A stretch of 64,000 nt of DNA from CAWEHU01 sp963808965. GTDB lineage: Bacteria; Pseudomonadota; Alphaproteobacteria; Acetobacterales; Acetobacteraceae. The notes below the pieces were generated by a model. It made no database searches, was not told the origin of the DNA, and saw only the letters and a list, made by a program, of their open reading frames with translations. Location: contig CAWEHU010000019.1 of the NCBI GenBank assembly GCA_963808965.1, forward strand, positions 124,001-188,000, in the 5' to 3' direction. Shown piece by piece: positions 15,659-24,549 of this stretch; the stretch's first letter is position 1, and each line of letters starts with the position of its first letter. A program made the position numbers and the translations under genes.

Positions 15659-17074
15659 TCAACCGAACGCGCGCACATCGGTCAGCCGGCCCGTGACCGC
15701 GGCGGCGGCGGCCATCACGGGCGAGAGCAGGTGGGTCCGTCCGCCCGGTCCCTGCCGGCCCTCGAAATTGCGATTCGAGGTGCTGGCGCATCGCTCGCCC
15801 GGCTTGAGTTTGTCGGGATTTATACCAAGACACATGGAGCAGCCCGCCTCGCGCCATTCGAAGCCGGCTTCGGTGAAGACTCGGTCCAGCCCCTCCGCCT
15901 CTGCCTGCTGCTTGACGATGCCGGATCCCGGCACGACGAGCGCGCGCACGCCCTCGGCAACGCGGCGGCCCTTCGCGACTTCGGCGGCGGCGCGCAGATC
16001 CTCAAGCCGGCTGTTCGTGCAACTACCGATGAACACGGCGTCCACCCGGATATCCTGTAACTTCGTTCCGGGTTCGAGACCCATATACTCGAGCATTCGC
16101 TGCATCTGGGTGCGTTTGGCCTCGTCCCGCGCTTCATCGGGACTTGGGACGCTCCCGGTAATCGGCAATACCGTCTCCGGACTCGTGCCCCATGTGACCA
16201 TCGGCGCGATCTCGGAGCCATCCAGGATCACGGTCTTGTCGTATTGCGCGCCAGGATCGGAAGGAAGCGTGCGCCAGTACGCAACGGCCTGCTGGAAGGC
16301 GTCGCCCTTCGGAGCGAAGGGACGGCCTTCGATCCAGGCGAAGGTGGCGTCGTCCGGCGCGATCAGCCCCGCGCGGGCACCCGCCTCGATCGACATGTTG
16401 CAGACCGTCATGCGGCCGGCCATGTCGAGGCCGCGAATGGCCTCGCCCGCGTATTCGATCACGTGCCCGTTGCCGCCGGCTGTGCCGATCTTGCCGATGA
16501 TGGCGAGGATTATGTCCTTTGCCGAGGTCCCGAACGGCCGGTCCCCGTCGACCTGGATCAGCATGTTCTTCGCCGGCCTTTGCAGCAGCGTCTGCGTCGC
16601 CAGCACGTGCTCGACCTCGGAGGTGCCGATACCAAAAGCGAGCGCGCCGACCGCGCCATGCGTCGAGGTGTGGCTGTCGCCACAGACGATGGTCATGCCG
16701 GGCAGGCTGATCCCCTGCTCGGGGCCGATGATGTGAACAATGCCCTGGCGCGGGTCGAGCACCGGGAAGTAGGGAATGCCGAACTCGCGAACGTTGTTCT
16801 CCAGGGTTTGGACCTGGATGCGGCTCTCCTCCTCCTTGATGCCGGAGCGGCGATCGGGAGTTGTCGGAACGTTGTGATCGACCACCGCGATCGTCGCGTC
16901 CGGCCGGCGGACGGGCCGTCCCGTCAGTCGCAGGCCCTCGAAGGCCTGCGGGCTGGTGACTTCATGGACGAGATGGCGATCGATATAGAGGATACACGTT
17001 CCATCCGGCAGCCGTTCGACGACGTGGCTGTCCCAGATCTTGTCGAACAGCGTTCGCGGCCTGGATGCCGACAT
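15659..17074 (-). CDS. leuC: 3-isopropylmalate dehydratase, large subunit
   Basis: LeuC carries the [4Fe-4S] cluster of isopropylmalate isomerase. In its 471 residues the cluster cysteines are seen in FIGSCTNSRLEDLR and in CSMCLGINPD near residue 410. HQ/HLVHEVTSPQAFEGL near the N-terminus and GDSHTSTHGAVGALAFGIGTSEVEHVLATQ are family signatures. The start is ATG 17074 (MSASRPRTLFDKIWDSH), with a GGGAGGA ribosome site. A longer frame would add 50 alanine/proline/arginine-rich residues derived from rplS DNA. It begins 28 bases past the rplS stop, so leu genes follow the translation block on one strand. Confidence 0.97.
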   Translation of the reverse strand: MSASRPRTLFDKIWDSHVVERLPDGTCILYIDRHLVHEVTSPQAFEGLRLTGRPVRRPDATIAVVDHNVPTTPDRRSGIKEEESRIQVQTLENNVREFGIPYFPVLDPRQGIVHIIGPEQGISLPGMTIVCGDSHTSTHGAVGALAFGIGTSEVEHVLATQTLLQRPAKNMLIQVDGDRPFGTSAKDIILAIIGKIGTAGGNGHVIEYAGEAIRGLDMAGRMTVCNMSIEAGARAGLIAPDDATFAWIEGRPFAPKGDAFQQAVAYWRTLPSDPGAQYDKTVILDGSEIAPMVTWGTSPETVLPITGSVPSPDEARDEAKRTQMQRMLEYMGLEPGTKLQDIRVDAVFIGSCTNSRLEDLRAAAEVAKGRRVAEGVRALVVPGSGIVKQQAEAEGLDRVFTEAGFEWREAGCSMCLGINPDKLKPGERCASTSNRNFEGRQGPGGRTHLLSPVMAAAAAVTGRLTDVRAFG

Positions 17075-17102
17075 GTTTGTTCCTCCCTTCGATGGCGGCG
17101 CC

Positions 17103-17537
17103 TTACTCGGCCGCGCTGGCTTCCGGCTCCTGCGCGGCGGCTCCGGCCGCGGCCTCGGTACTGGCGGTGCCGGTGGTCGCCCGGCCTTTCTCGGCGATGC
17201 GGGCGGACTTGCCGCTGCGGCCACGTAGATAATAGAGCTTGGCGCGGCGGACGTCGCCCCGGCGCACGACGGTAATCTCGGCGATCGTCGGCGAGTAAAG
17301 CGGGAACACGCGCTCGACTCCCTCGCCGTAGCTGATCTTCCGCACGGTGAAGTTGCTGTTCACCCCCTTGTTGGAGCGCGCGATGCACACGCCCTCGAAG
17401 GCCTGCGTACGGGTGCGTTCGCCTTCGACCACCTTGACCGCGACGCGAAGCGTGTCGCCGGCGGCGAAGTCCGGTACCGGCCGCCTCGCCGTGAGACGGG
17501 CAATCTGCTCCGCCTCGAATTGCTGGATGATGTTCAT
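17103..17537 (-). CDS. rplS: Ribosomal protein L19
   Basis: L19 sits at the 30S-50S interface of the ribosome. The 144-residue protein starts MNIIQQFEAEQIARL at ATG 17537 and has the family stretch FAAGDTLRVAVKVVEGERTRTQAFEGVCI, then YGEGVERVFPLYSP and VRRGDVRRAKLYYLRGRSGKSARI. The C-terminal tail after about residue 118 is alanine/glutamate-rich, longer than in most species but common in this clade. It is the last gene of the rpsP-rimM-trmD-rplS block, 28 bases after the trmD stop. Confidence 0.97.
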   Translation of the reverse strand: MNIIQQFEAEQIARLTARRPVPDFAAGDTLRVAVKVVEGERTRTQAFEGVCIARSNKGVNSNFTVRKISYGEGVERVFPLYSPTIAEITVVRRGDVRRAKLYYLRGRSGKSARIAEKGRATTGTASTEAAAGAAAQEPEASAAE

Positions 17538-17565
17538 CGTCCTGATCCTTTCGGGTCTAGTCCCC

Positions 17566-18291
17566 TTACGGCGCGGCTCTGTCGCTGGCAACCGGCGCCG
17601 GCTTTTGCATGGAGGCGTACGCGGCCCAAAGGTCCGGCCGGCGCTCGCGCGTGATTCGTTCGGCTTCGCCCCGACGCCACGCGGCGATGGCGGCGTGGTT
17701 GCCCGACAGCAGTATCTCGGGCACCCGCAGCCCTTGCCACTCCGCCGGACGGGTGTAGTGCGGGTATTCGAGGAGCCCGGCCGCGAAGCTCTCCTCTTCG
17801 GCGCTCGCGGCGGTACCCATCACGCCGGGGAGCAGGCGGACCGCCGCGTCCAACACGGCCAGGGCCGCGAGCTCGCCGCCCGAGAGCACGAAATCACCAA
17901 TGCTCACCTCTTCCATGCCGCGGACCTCGACGACGCGCTGGTCCACGCCTTCGTAGCGGCCACACAGGAGCGTCACGCCGTCCCCTGCCGCATAGCGGCG
18001 TGCGTCCGCCTGGGTGAAGCGGCGCCCGCGAGGGCTGAGGTAGACGAGCGGACGCTCATCCGCGGCGGCCGCGATGGCTGCGTCAACCACGTCCGGCCGC
18101 AGCACCATCCCCGCGCCGCCGCCGAACGGGGGGTCGTCGACGCTGCGCTGCCGGCCGGTGGCGTAATCGCGAATATCGACCGCGCGGAGCGACCAAAGGC
18201 CGCGTTCGAGCGCGCGCCCGGCGAGTGAGAGGCCGAGCGGGCCAGGGAACATATCCGGAAACAGGGTGAGGACCGTCGCGCGCCAGCTCAT
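17566..18291 (-). CDS. trmD: tRNA (guanine-37-N1) methyltransferase
   Basis: TrmD methylates G37 of tRNAs using S-adenosylmethionine in a trefoil-knot fold, preventing frameshifting. The 241-residue protein starts MSWRATVLTLFPDMFPGPLG and contains PFGGGAGMVLRPDV, YLSPRGRRFTQADARR, LLCGRYEGVDQRV and SIGDFVLSGGELAALAVLDAAVRLLPGVMG, which carry the knot and cofactor site. ATG 18291 overlaps the rimM stop by four bases, so it is coupled to it. rplS follows. Confidence 0.97.
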   Translation of the reverse strand: MSWRATVLTLFPDMFPGPLGLSLAGRALERGLWSLRAVDIRDYATGRQRSVDDPPFGGGAGMVLRPDVVDAAIAAAADERPLVYLSPRGRRFTQADARRYAAGDGVTLLCGRYEGVDQRVVEVRGMEEVSIGDFVLSGGELAALAVLDAAVRLLPGVMGTAASAEEESFAAGLLEYPHYTRPAEWQGLRVPEILLSGNHAAIAAWRRGEAERITRERRPDLWAAYASMQKPAPVASDRAAP

Positions 18292-18902
18292 TCCGGCCCC
18301 CTTGCGGGCACCCCTCGCCCAACCCCCTCTCGTAGGGCCAGGGGGCTGTCGGTCTGTTCTCCCCCTTCCCTTGTGGGAGGAGGCGGGGGGAGAGGTGTCT
18401 CCGCAGGCGGCACGACTACAAGCCGGTCCCCGGCGATATCGACCAAAGGCACGCAGGCGCGCGTGAACGGGAGCAGCAGCGGCGGTGCGCCCTCGCGCAT
18501 GATCTCGAGGCTCGCGCCCCCGCCGTAGTCATGCACTGCTTCGACCCGACCGAGCTTCACGCCCGCTTCGTCCAGCGCCGTGATCCCGACGAGGTCGGCG
18601 AGGTAGAACTCGTCCTCGCCCGCAGGGGGCAGGCGGTCGCGCTCTATATAAAGACGGGTGTTGGTCAGCTTCTCCGCCCCCGTCCGGTCGGCAACGGCCA
18701 CGCGCCTTTCACCCACGATCTCAGTCACCTCCGCGAGGCCCTCCCCGCGCCATCGCAGGGTGAAGCGCCTTCCGCGCTCATCGGAGAGCGGACCGTAGGC
18801 AACCAGGTCCGCAGGCCGGGCGGTGTAGCTGACGACGTGCACGAGCCCGCGCACGCCATGCGGCTTGCCAATCACACCGAGCAGGATGCGGCTTTCCGGC
18901 AC
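18288..18902 (-). CDS. rimM: 16S rRNA processing factor RimM
   Basis: RimM assists maturation of the 30S head. The 204-residue sequence has the N-terminal RimM domain (ILLGVIGKPHGVRGLVHVVSYT, 5-26) and the PRC-barrel domain (FYLADLVGITALDEAGVKLGRVEAVHDYG). The usual protein ends around residue 165-180. Here the last 35 or so residues (PLPPPPPTREGGEQTDSPL and on) are low complexity and come from a REP-like repeat at 18301-18380. The stop overlaps the trmD start. A shorter real protein with a stop lost to repeat insertion is plausible. Confidence 0.93.
   Translation of the reverse strand: MPESRILLGVIGKPHGVRGLVHVVSYTARPADLVAYGPLSDERGRRFTLRWRGEGLAEVTEIVGERRVAVADRTGAEKLTNTRLYIERDRLPPAGEDEFYLADLVGITALDEAGVKLGRVEAVHDYGGGASLEIMREGAPPLLLPFTRACVPLVDIAGDRLVVVPPAETPLPPPPPTREGGEQTDSPLALREGVGRGVPARGPE
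18301..18380. repeat. REP-like repeat within the rimM 3' end
   Basis: The stretch holds imperfect palindromes of the CTTCCCTTGTGGGAGG type (around 18363-18380) and CCCCTCTCGTAGGGCCAGGGGG (around 18323). It resembles the intergenic repeat at 11315. It is translated in the RimM frame as a proline/arginine/glycine-rich tail, so the repeat appears to have been taken into the coding sequence. Confidence 0.5.
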
Positions 18903-18912
18903 GTCTCGCCGA

Positions 18913-19245
18913 TCAGGCCCCGGCGGCCTTGGCCCGCTCCTGCGCCTTCTTCTTCGGCGCCGACTTCACGGGCTGTTCGCGATACGTCGGCATCGGTGCT
19001 ATCCCGGCTTTGCCGAGGAACCGCGCCACCCGGTCGGTGGCGACCGCACCCTGGCCGATCCAGTGCTGGAGGCGCTCCGATTGCAGCCGTACGCGGTCGT
19101 CGTGCTCGGCCGGCAGCATCGGGTTGTAGCTGCCCAGCTTCTCGATAAACCGCCCGTCCCGTGGACTGCGACTGTCGGCGACCACGATGTGGTAGTACGG
19201 ACGCTTCTTCGCGCCGGCGCGGGATAGGCGGATCTTCAGGCCCAT
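18913..19245 (-). CDS. rpsP: Ribosomal protein S16
   Basis: S16 is an assembly protein of the 30S subunit. The 110-residue sequence starts MGLKIRLSRAGAKKRPYYHIVVADSR, followed by DGRFIEKLGSYNPM, the family signature, and GQGAVATDRVARFLGKAGI. The C-terminal 25 residues are lysine/alanine-rich, as usual in alphaproteobacteria. It sits ten bases before rimM and 25 bases after ffh on the same strand. Confidence 0.97.
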   Translation of the reverse strand: MGLKIRLSRAGAKKRPYYHIVVADSRSPRDGRFIEKLGSYNPMLPAEHDDRVRLQSERLQHWIGQGAVATDRVARFLGKAGIAPMPTYREQPVKSAPKKKAQERAKAAGA

Positions 19246-19270
19246 TCTGTCTCTCTCTTTCGGTTTGGAT

Positions 19271-20650
19271 TCAGTGCGGCCGGTTCTGGCGCTGCATGCT
19301 CTTCGGCATGAGCGCCCCGAGGCCGTGGCGCATGAGGCCTTTCTGGCCCAACTTGTTCATGCGCTTCATCATCGTGGACATATCGTCGAATTGGCGGAGG
19401 AGCCGGTTCACCTCCTGCACGGAGGTGCCCGAGCCGGCGGCGATGCGCTTCTTGCGGCTCGCCTTGATGATGTCGGGCTGCCGGCGCTCCTTCGGCGTCA
19501 TCGACCCGATGATCGCCCCCTGGCGCTTCAGGATAGTCGTGTCGAGATTGGCGTCCTCGATCTGCTGCTTGATCTTGCCGATGCCGGGCAGCATCCCGAG
19601 GATGCCCGAGAGGCTGCCCATCTTCGTGATCTGCTTCAGCTGGCTCGCGTAATCCTCAAGATCGAACTGGCCCTTCGCCATCTTGCGGGCGAGCTTTTCG
19701 GCCTCCTCCTGATCGACGGTCTCGGAGGCCCGCTCCACCAGCCCGACGATGTCGCCCATGCCGAGAATGCGGCCGGCTACGCGCTCGGGGTGGAAATCTT
19801 CGAGGGCGTCGATCTTCTCGCCGACGCCCACGAGTTTGATGGGAGCCCCGGTCACCGCGCGCATGGAGAGCGCCGCGCCGCCGCGGGCGTCGCCGTCCAT
19901 GCGCGTCATCACGATCCCGGTCACGCCGACGGCCTCGTTGAAGGCCTTCGCGGTGTTGACCGCGTCCTGGCCGGTCATCGCATCGACGACGAGCAGAGTC
20001 TCGGCCGGGTTGGTCGCGGCGCGGATCTCTCGCACCTCATCCATCAGCGCTTGATTGATCGAGAGGCGCCCGGCCGTGTCGAGGATGACGATGTCGAACC
20101 CCTCGCGCCGCCCGGCATCCATCGCCCGGCGGGCGATCTCTACCGGGGTCTGGCCCTGCACGATCGGCAGGCTCGGAACGCCGGCGCGCTCGGCGAGCTG
20201 TGCGAGCTGGAGCTGCGCCGCCGGGCGCTGCGTGTCGAGGCTGGCCAGCAGCACCCGGCGGCGCAGCCTCTCATGCAGGCGGAGCGCGATCTTGCCGGCC
20301 GTGGTGGTTTTGCCCGAGCCCTGCAACCCGACCATCAGCATGGGGATCGGCGCCGCGGCATTGAGGTTGAGACTGACCGCTCCCGCCCCGCCCAGTTGCT
20401 CGATCATCACGTCGTTGACGATCTTCACGACCTGCTGGCCGGGGCTGACGGAGTCGAGCACCTCGGTCCCGAGCGCCCGCTCCCGGACCTTGCTGACGAA
20501 GTCGCGGACCACGGGCAAGGCCACGTCGGCATCGAGCAGCGCGAGGCGGACCTCGCGGAGTGCCTCATTCACGTCGGTCTCGTTGAGCGCCCCGCGACCG
20601 CGCAGGCGCTCGAAGACCCCGGAAAGCTTGTCGGACAGCGCCTCGAACAC
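19271..20650 (-). CDS. ffh: Signal recognition particle GTPase Ffh
   Basis: Ffh binds 4.5S RNA and signal sequences of nascent membrane proteins. The 459-residue protein has the N domain, a G domain with GLQGSGKTTTAGK (G1), DTQRPAAQLQL, DTAGRLSINQALM (G3) and TRMDGDARGGAAL (G4), and the methionine-rich M domain after about residue 300 (MMKRMNKLGQKGLMRHG near the end). ATG 20650 follows a G/A-rich leader. It is the first gene of the ffh-rpsP-rimM-trmD-rplS-leuCDB series, so a promoter for the series is expected in 20651-20839. The 4.5S RNA gene itself is not in the window. Confidence 0.97.
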   Translation of the reverse strand: MFEALSDKLSGVFERLRGRGALNETDVNEALREVRLALLDADVALPVVRDFVSKVRERALGTEVLDSVSPGQQVVKIVNDVMIEQLGGAGAVSLNLNAAAPIPMLMVGLQGSGKTTTAGKIALRLHERLRRRVLLASLDTQRPAAQLQLAQLAERAGVPSLPIVQGQTPVEIARRAMDAGRREGFDIVILDTAGRLSINQALMDEVREIRAATNPAETLLVVDAMTGQDAVNTAKAFNEAVGVTGIVMTRMDGDARGGAALSMRAVTGAPIKLVGVGEKIDALEDFHPERVAGRILGMGDIVGLVERASETVDQEEAEKLARKMAKGQFDLEDYASQLKQITKMGSLSGILGMLPGIGKIKQQIEDANLDTTILKRQGAIIGSMTPKERRQPDIIKASRKKRIAAGSGTSVQEVNRLLRQFDDMSTMMKRMNKLGQKGLMRHGLGALMPKSMQRQNRPH

Positions 20651-20839
20651 GGTTCCCTCAATGGCGAAAGCGCCGCTGCGCGAACCCTCGCGGAGCGGCG
20701 GAGCCCCCGCGCAGGGCGGGGACCGGGCTTTTCTATACTGTGACCCGGAGCGCGGCGTTATGGAGGCGCGGTAGGGTCGAAGTCAAGAAAGCCGCGCGGC
20801 GCCCCGGCCTTCGTTTCATGTGCAGGACAGAACCAACGT

Positions 20840-21700
20840 ATGAGCCGAACCTTTGCCCTGGCGTTACTCCCTATCGCGCTCGCGGCCGTGGTCCGTTCGG
20901 CCACAGCAGAGGATGGCGACCGCCCCGATACCCTGGTCCGCGCCTATCCCGAGGAGCTGGCCGGCCATGACGAGACCGGCCTCGTTTGGCGCGACGGCAC
21001 GCGGATGCCGCTCTCGGACGGGGAACCCGCGAAAAGCCTGGACGCAATGCTCCGGCACGGATCGATCCTCGACCAGCTCCGGATCGCCTATCCTGCGGGT
21101 GCCATCACAATCCCGCCGGGGCCGGGCGACGATCCCGGACGGATTCGCAACGTCGCCCTCTTCGACAAGATGTACGGCGATTGCCGGAAGGGCGAGGTAA
21201 CGCCGCGTCTCGTGCCGGTTGTGTGGCTGCCGCGGAGCTGGGGCCACACAATTCAAGCGACCTCGGTGAACCACGTCGCCGAACGCCTCAGCGCGATCTC
21301 CGAGGAACTCGAGGCCCTACCCGACGCGCTGAAGCGTTACGCATACCCGCCCGGGGGCACGTATAACTGCCGCGCGGTCGCCGATACCGGCCAGCCGAGC
21401 ATGCATGGATGGGGTGCGGCGATCGACCTCAACCCCGCCCACGCCGAGTATTGGGAGTGGCGCCGCTCCGGTTTCACCGACGGCCCCACCCATCGGATCC
21501 CGTCGGAAATCGTGGACATCTTCGAGCGGCACGGATTCATCTGGGGCGGCAAATGGTTCCACTACGACACGATGCATTTCGAGTACCGTCCGGAGCTGCT
21601 GGCCCAGCCGACGGTCCCGGAGCAATGGGCCATCGCACCCGGCGAGCGTTCGCCTTCAGCCGCAGGCCGCCGCGATCGAGTCCCCCACGGCGCGCCGTAG
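20840..21700 (+). CDS. Secreted M15-family D-Ala-D-Ala carboxypeptidase-like metallopeptidase
   Basis: This 286-residue protein has an N-terminal signal (FALALLPIALAAVV, cut near SATA, residue 23). The catalytic part is of the M15 peptidase fold. SMHGWGAAIDLN supplies His189 and Asp196, and HYDTMHFEYRPE supplies Asp243 and His246, the expected zinc ligands and catalytic acid. The family cleaves peptidoglycan or D-Ala dipeptides in the periplasm. A cysteine pair (C115, C177) could form a disulphide. The last 15 codons overlap the 3' end of the convergent hydrolase gene, so the C-terminal tail may be unconserved. Confidence 0.82.
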   Translation: MSRTFALALLPIALAAVVRSATAEDGDRPDTLVRAYPEELAGHDETGLVWRDGTRMPLSDGEPAKSLDAMLRHGSILDQLRIAYPAGAITIPPGPGDDPGRIRNVALFDKMYGDCRKGEVTPRLVPVVWLPRSWGHTIQATSVNHVAERLSAISEELEALPDALKRYAYPPGGTYNCRAVADTGQPSMHGWGAAIDLNPAHAEYWEWRRSGFTDGPTHRIPSEIVDIFERHGFIWGGKWFHYDTMHFEYRPELLAQPTVPEQWAIAPGERSPSAAGRRDRVPHGAP

Positions 21701-22666
21701 CCCCTGGATCCCGGTCTCGCGATGGCGGGTCGGATGCACACGGTTGGTCAGCAAGGCCCAGGCGATCCCGCGCGCGAAGTCGATCCAAAGACCCGTGCCG
21801 GTGAAGCCGGTGTGCCCGATCGTCTCGGCGGAACAAGCGTCTCCGCCCGACCAGCCCTCGTGCGCCGCCTCCCATCCGATTGTACGGGTTGGCGATTGCG
21901 TCGCGCGGATGGCCGCGAGCGCGGTGCCGGGTAAACCGGTTCCTTGCAGCAGGCCAAGCGCGAAGCCGAGCACGCCGTCGATCGTGCCGAACAGTCCGGC
22001 GTGACCGGCTGCACCGCCAAGGGCAAAAGCGTTTTCGTCGTGAACCTCCCCGCGCAACACCCGGCCGCGCCAAGTGCAGCGTTCGGTCGCGGCGCAATCG
22101 CCCGGATCAGGACCGAAACTCAGTCCCTCGGGCAGCGGAAGCGCCGCGAGGCTCTGGCCCGTGAGGCGCTCGATCGCGATGCCGAGCAGCATGAAGTTGA
22201 TATCGGAGTAGCAGGGCGGCCCGGCCCGCCACACCCGTTGCAAGATGAAGGCGCGTAAGGTCGCCGGGTCCTGGCCATACGTGTAGAGCGGCTCGACCGC
22301 GGGCAGATGCGTCTGATGGCTCAGGCACTGGCGGAAGGTGAGCGCGCGCTCCGGCGCCGCGAGATCGTATTGCCGCAGATCGGGGATCGCGACCGTGAGC
22401 GGATCGTCGAGCGCCACCCGTCCCTCGGACACGAGCCGCAGGACGGCGGAGGTGGTGAAGATCACCTTGGTCAGCGAAGCGAGGTCGAACCAGGTCGAAC
22501 GCAGCATCCTGGCCTGTGTAGGCTCGAGTTGCGCGTTCCCGGCAACCCGCACGGCTCGCTCGCCGGCCCCGCCGAGGACGCCGAGCGCCGCGCCCGGAAT
22601 GGCGCCGCCCGCCACAGCCTGGCGGACCGGCTCGAATGCCGCGCCGATGATGTCCTCAGCTTGCAT
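21656..22666 (-). CDS. Serine hydrolase, beta-lactamase/esterase family (class C-like)
   Basis: The 336-residue protein has the SxxK motif (DLASLTKV, Ser64 and Lys67), the YxN-like YSDINFMLL and the KTG-like HTGFTG near residue 295. These are the marks of class C-like hydrolases, including esterases, DD-peptidases and transesterases. There is no clear signal peptide from ATG 22666 (MQAEDIIGAAFEPVRQ), so it may be cytoplasmic. The longer frame would add 40 residues without signal character. The YSD in place of YSN and HTG in place of KTG are usual in the esterase branch. It is convergent with the M15 gene, overlapping it by 45 bases. Confidence 0.78.
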   Translation of the reverse strand: MQAEDIIGAAFEPVRQAVAGGAIPGAALGVLGGAGERAVRVAGNAQLEPTQARMLRSTWFDLASLTKVIFTTSAVLRLVSEGRVALDDPLTVAIPDLRQYDLAAPERALTFRQCLSHQTHLPAVEPLYTYGQDPATLRAFILQRVWRAGPPCYSDINFMLLGIAIERLTGQSLAALPLPEGLSFGPDPGDCAATERCTWRGRVLRGEVHDENAFALGGAAGHAGLFGTIDGVLGFALGLLQGTGLPGTALAAIRATQSPTRTIGWEAAHEGWSGGDACSAETIGHTGFTGTGLWIDFARGIAWALLTNRVHPTRHRETGIQGLRRAVGDSIAAACG

Positions 22667-22788
22667 ACCGTCCCGGCTCTCCTGCGCTGCGCCTGAGCAT
22701 CGAATATTGCTCTCCGCGCCGGAAGAGCTTCGGATGTTGCCCGCGGAGGCGCACGGTCGGCTCGGAGCGAAGAGAGGGGGGAACAAGC

Positions 22789-23637
22789 ATGTATCTTGGC
22801 GCAGCGATCTTCTTCACGGAGTACTCGATTTCGCCCGCCGAGCTCGGCCCGGCGCTTGAGCAGCGCGGGTTCGAATCGCTCTGGGCGGCGGAGCACTCGC
22901 ATATTCCGCTATCGCGGCGGACTCCCTGGCCGGGCGGCGCGGAGCTGCCGAAGCGGTACTACGATGTGATGGACCCGTTCGTCGTGCTCACGGCCGCGGC
23001 CGTTGCGACCCGCAGACTGAAACTGGGCACCGGCGTGTGCCTCGTCACCCAGCGCGATCCGATTCAGACCGCGAAGCAGGTCGCGTCACTCGATCAAATC
23101 TCGGGCGGGCGATTTCTGTTCGGCGTTGGAAACGGCTGGAATGCCGAGGAGATGGAGGATCACGGCACGGTCTTCGTAACGCGCCACAAGCTCGCGCGCG
23201 AGCGGATCGAGGCGATGAAGGCGATATGGACCGAGGACGCCGCCGAGTATCACGGAGAATTCGTCAATTTCGGTCCGATGGCGGCATGGCCCAAGCCGGT
23301 GCAGAAGCCGCATCCGCCCGTGATCGTGGGCGGCGCATTCCCTTACGGGGCAAGACGGGCGCTGCGCTACGGGAATGGTTGGATGCCCATTGCGGGGCGC
23401 CCCCCGCACGGCGACCTGGCCCAAGTGGTGCCAATGTTCCGCCGCATGGCGGAGGAGGCCGGGCGGGACCCCGAGACCTTGCCCATCACCGTGTACGCAG
23501 CGGGTGAAAATCCGGATCAGTTGAAACAGTACCGTGATCTCGGCATCAAACGTGTGATTGTGAGCCTGGATTCCGCGAAGGCGGACACCGTGCTGCCCAT
23601 CCTGGATCGGTGGGCGACGCTCATGCCGCTTGTATGA
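22789..23637 (+). CDS. LLM-class (F420/FMN-dependent) oxidoreductase
   Basis: This 282-residue protein matches luciferase-like monooxygenases of the Rv2161c type. It opens MYLGAAIFFTEYSISPAELGPALEQRGFESLWAAEH and contains TRRLKLGTGVCLVTQRDPIQTAKQVASLDQISGGRFLFGVGNGWN, the cofactor-binding part, and KPHPPVIVGGAF. The C-terminus has RDLGIKRVIVSLDSA. The cofactor may be F420 or FMN, which the sequence does not settle, and few proteobacteria make F420. Substrate unknown. It is alone, divergent from the serine hydrolase. Confidence 0.82.
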   Translation: MYLGAAIFFTEYSISPAELGPALEQRGFESLWAAEHSHIPLSRRTPWPGGAELPKRYYDVMDPFVVLTAAAVATRRLKLGTGVCLVTQRDPIQTAKQVASLDQISGGRFLFGVGNGWNAEEMEDHGTVFVTRHKLARERIEAMKAIWTEDAAEYHGEFVNFGPMAAWPKPVQKPHPPVIVGGAFPYGARRALRYGNGWMPIAGRPPHGDLAQVVPMFRRMAEEAGRDPETLPITVYAAGENPDQLKQYRDLGIKRVIVSLDSAKADTVLPILDRWATLMPLV

Positions 23638-23808
23638 GCTGCAACAATCATCCGCGCTGGCACGGCAAGCTCGGTTAACGGGGCGGGACCATGTTGCGCG
23701 GCATCTGTCCGGGGCGGGTGTGGGCGCCGGGGCCGGCCCGGCTCACCATTCCCCTCCTTGACGAATCCGAGTCATGGATGCTTGCCATTCCTGAAGGAGT
23801 CGAACCCG

Positions 23809-24513
23809 ATGGCACGCAGGGCGGACGCGGCTGAAGACGCTAAGCCGGTGCAGGCCGCCATTTGTGACTTCCGGGCTGTGTCGGCGGGCTGCCGTTTCGG
23901 GACGATCCTCGCCGACCCGCCCTGGCAATTCGTCAATCGTACGGGGAAGGTCGCGCCGGAGCATCGCCGTCTTTCCCGGTATGGCACGATGACGGTCGAT
24001 CAGATCTGCAATCTACCCGTGAACGAGGCCGCGGCGGCGACCGCGCATCTCTATTTGTGGGTACCCAACGCTCTTCTGCCCGAAGGCATACGGGTTCTCG
24101 CCTCCTGGGGCTTTGCGTACAAATCGAGCCTTGTGTGGCACAAAATCCGCAAGGACGGCGGTTCCGACGGCCGCGGGGTTGGGTTCTACTTCAGGAACGT
24201 AACCGAATTGGTTTTGTTCGGCGTGCGCGGCAAGAACGCGCGCACTCTCGCGCCGGGCCGCAAGCAGGTAAACTATTTGGCGACGCGCAAGCGTGAACAC
24301 TCCCGCAAGCCGGATGAGCTCTACGGCATCATCGAAGCATGCAGCCCGGGTCCCTATCTCGAACTCTTCGCCCGGGGCGCGCGACCTGGCTGGACCGTCT
24401 GGGGCAACCAGGCGGTCGAGGATTATAAGCCAAGCTGGAAGACGTATGCCCATAGCTCAGCCGCCGAGGACCTCCAGTCCCCGGCCAAGTCGCCCGCTGA
24501 GGTCAGCCGGTGA
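23809..24513 (+). CDS. Orphan MT-A70-family N6-adenine methyltransferase
   Basis: The 234-residue protein carries the catalytic DPPW (36-39) in FGTILADPPWQF, the following YGTMTVDQICNLPV, LYLWVPNALL, and LFGVRGKNAR near residue 145, typical of MT-A70 enzymes that methylate adenine N6 in DNA or RNA with S-adenosylmethionine. The start is ATG 23809 (MARRADAAED), with an AAGGAG site nine bases upstream. A longer frame is not favoured. There is no nearby restriction endonuclease. Next to it, on the opposite strand, is a toxin-antitoxin pair. A phage-type origin is common for such orphan enzymes, but base composition here does not stand out. Confidence 0.82.
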   Translation: MARRADAAEDAKPVQAAICDFRAVSAGCRFGTILADPPWQFVNRTGKVAPEHRRLSRYGTMTVDQICNLPVNEAAAATAHLYLWVPNALLPEGIRVLASWGFAYKSSLVWHKIRKDGGSDGRGVGFYFRNVTELVLFGVRGKNARTLAPGRKQVNYLATRKREHSRKPDELYGIIEACSPGPYLELFARGARPGWTVWGNQAVEDYKPSWKTYAHSSAAEDLQSPAKSPAEVSR

Positions 24514-24549
24514 GCGGTCCGGCTGGCCCTCTTTTCTCGCCCGCAGCGA

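Noticed and set aside
13902..20650. A transferred island containing leu and ribosomal genes
   Set aside because: This gene order is standard for related alphaproteobacteria and base composition is even.
19265..20743. A 492-codon open frame on the plus strand opposite ffh
   Set aside because: It is antisense to a certain gene with perfect family motifs. The frame is open because of strong GC codon bias. Its product is aspartate/histidine/arginine-rich with no motif.
23638..23808. Sigma-70 promoter at TTGACG (23757) for the MT-A70 gene
   Set aside because: The -35-like hexamer has no matching -10 at the right distance, so I did not list it.
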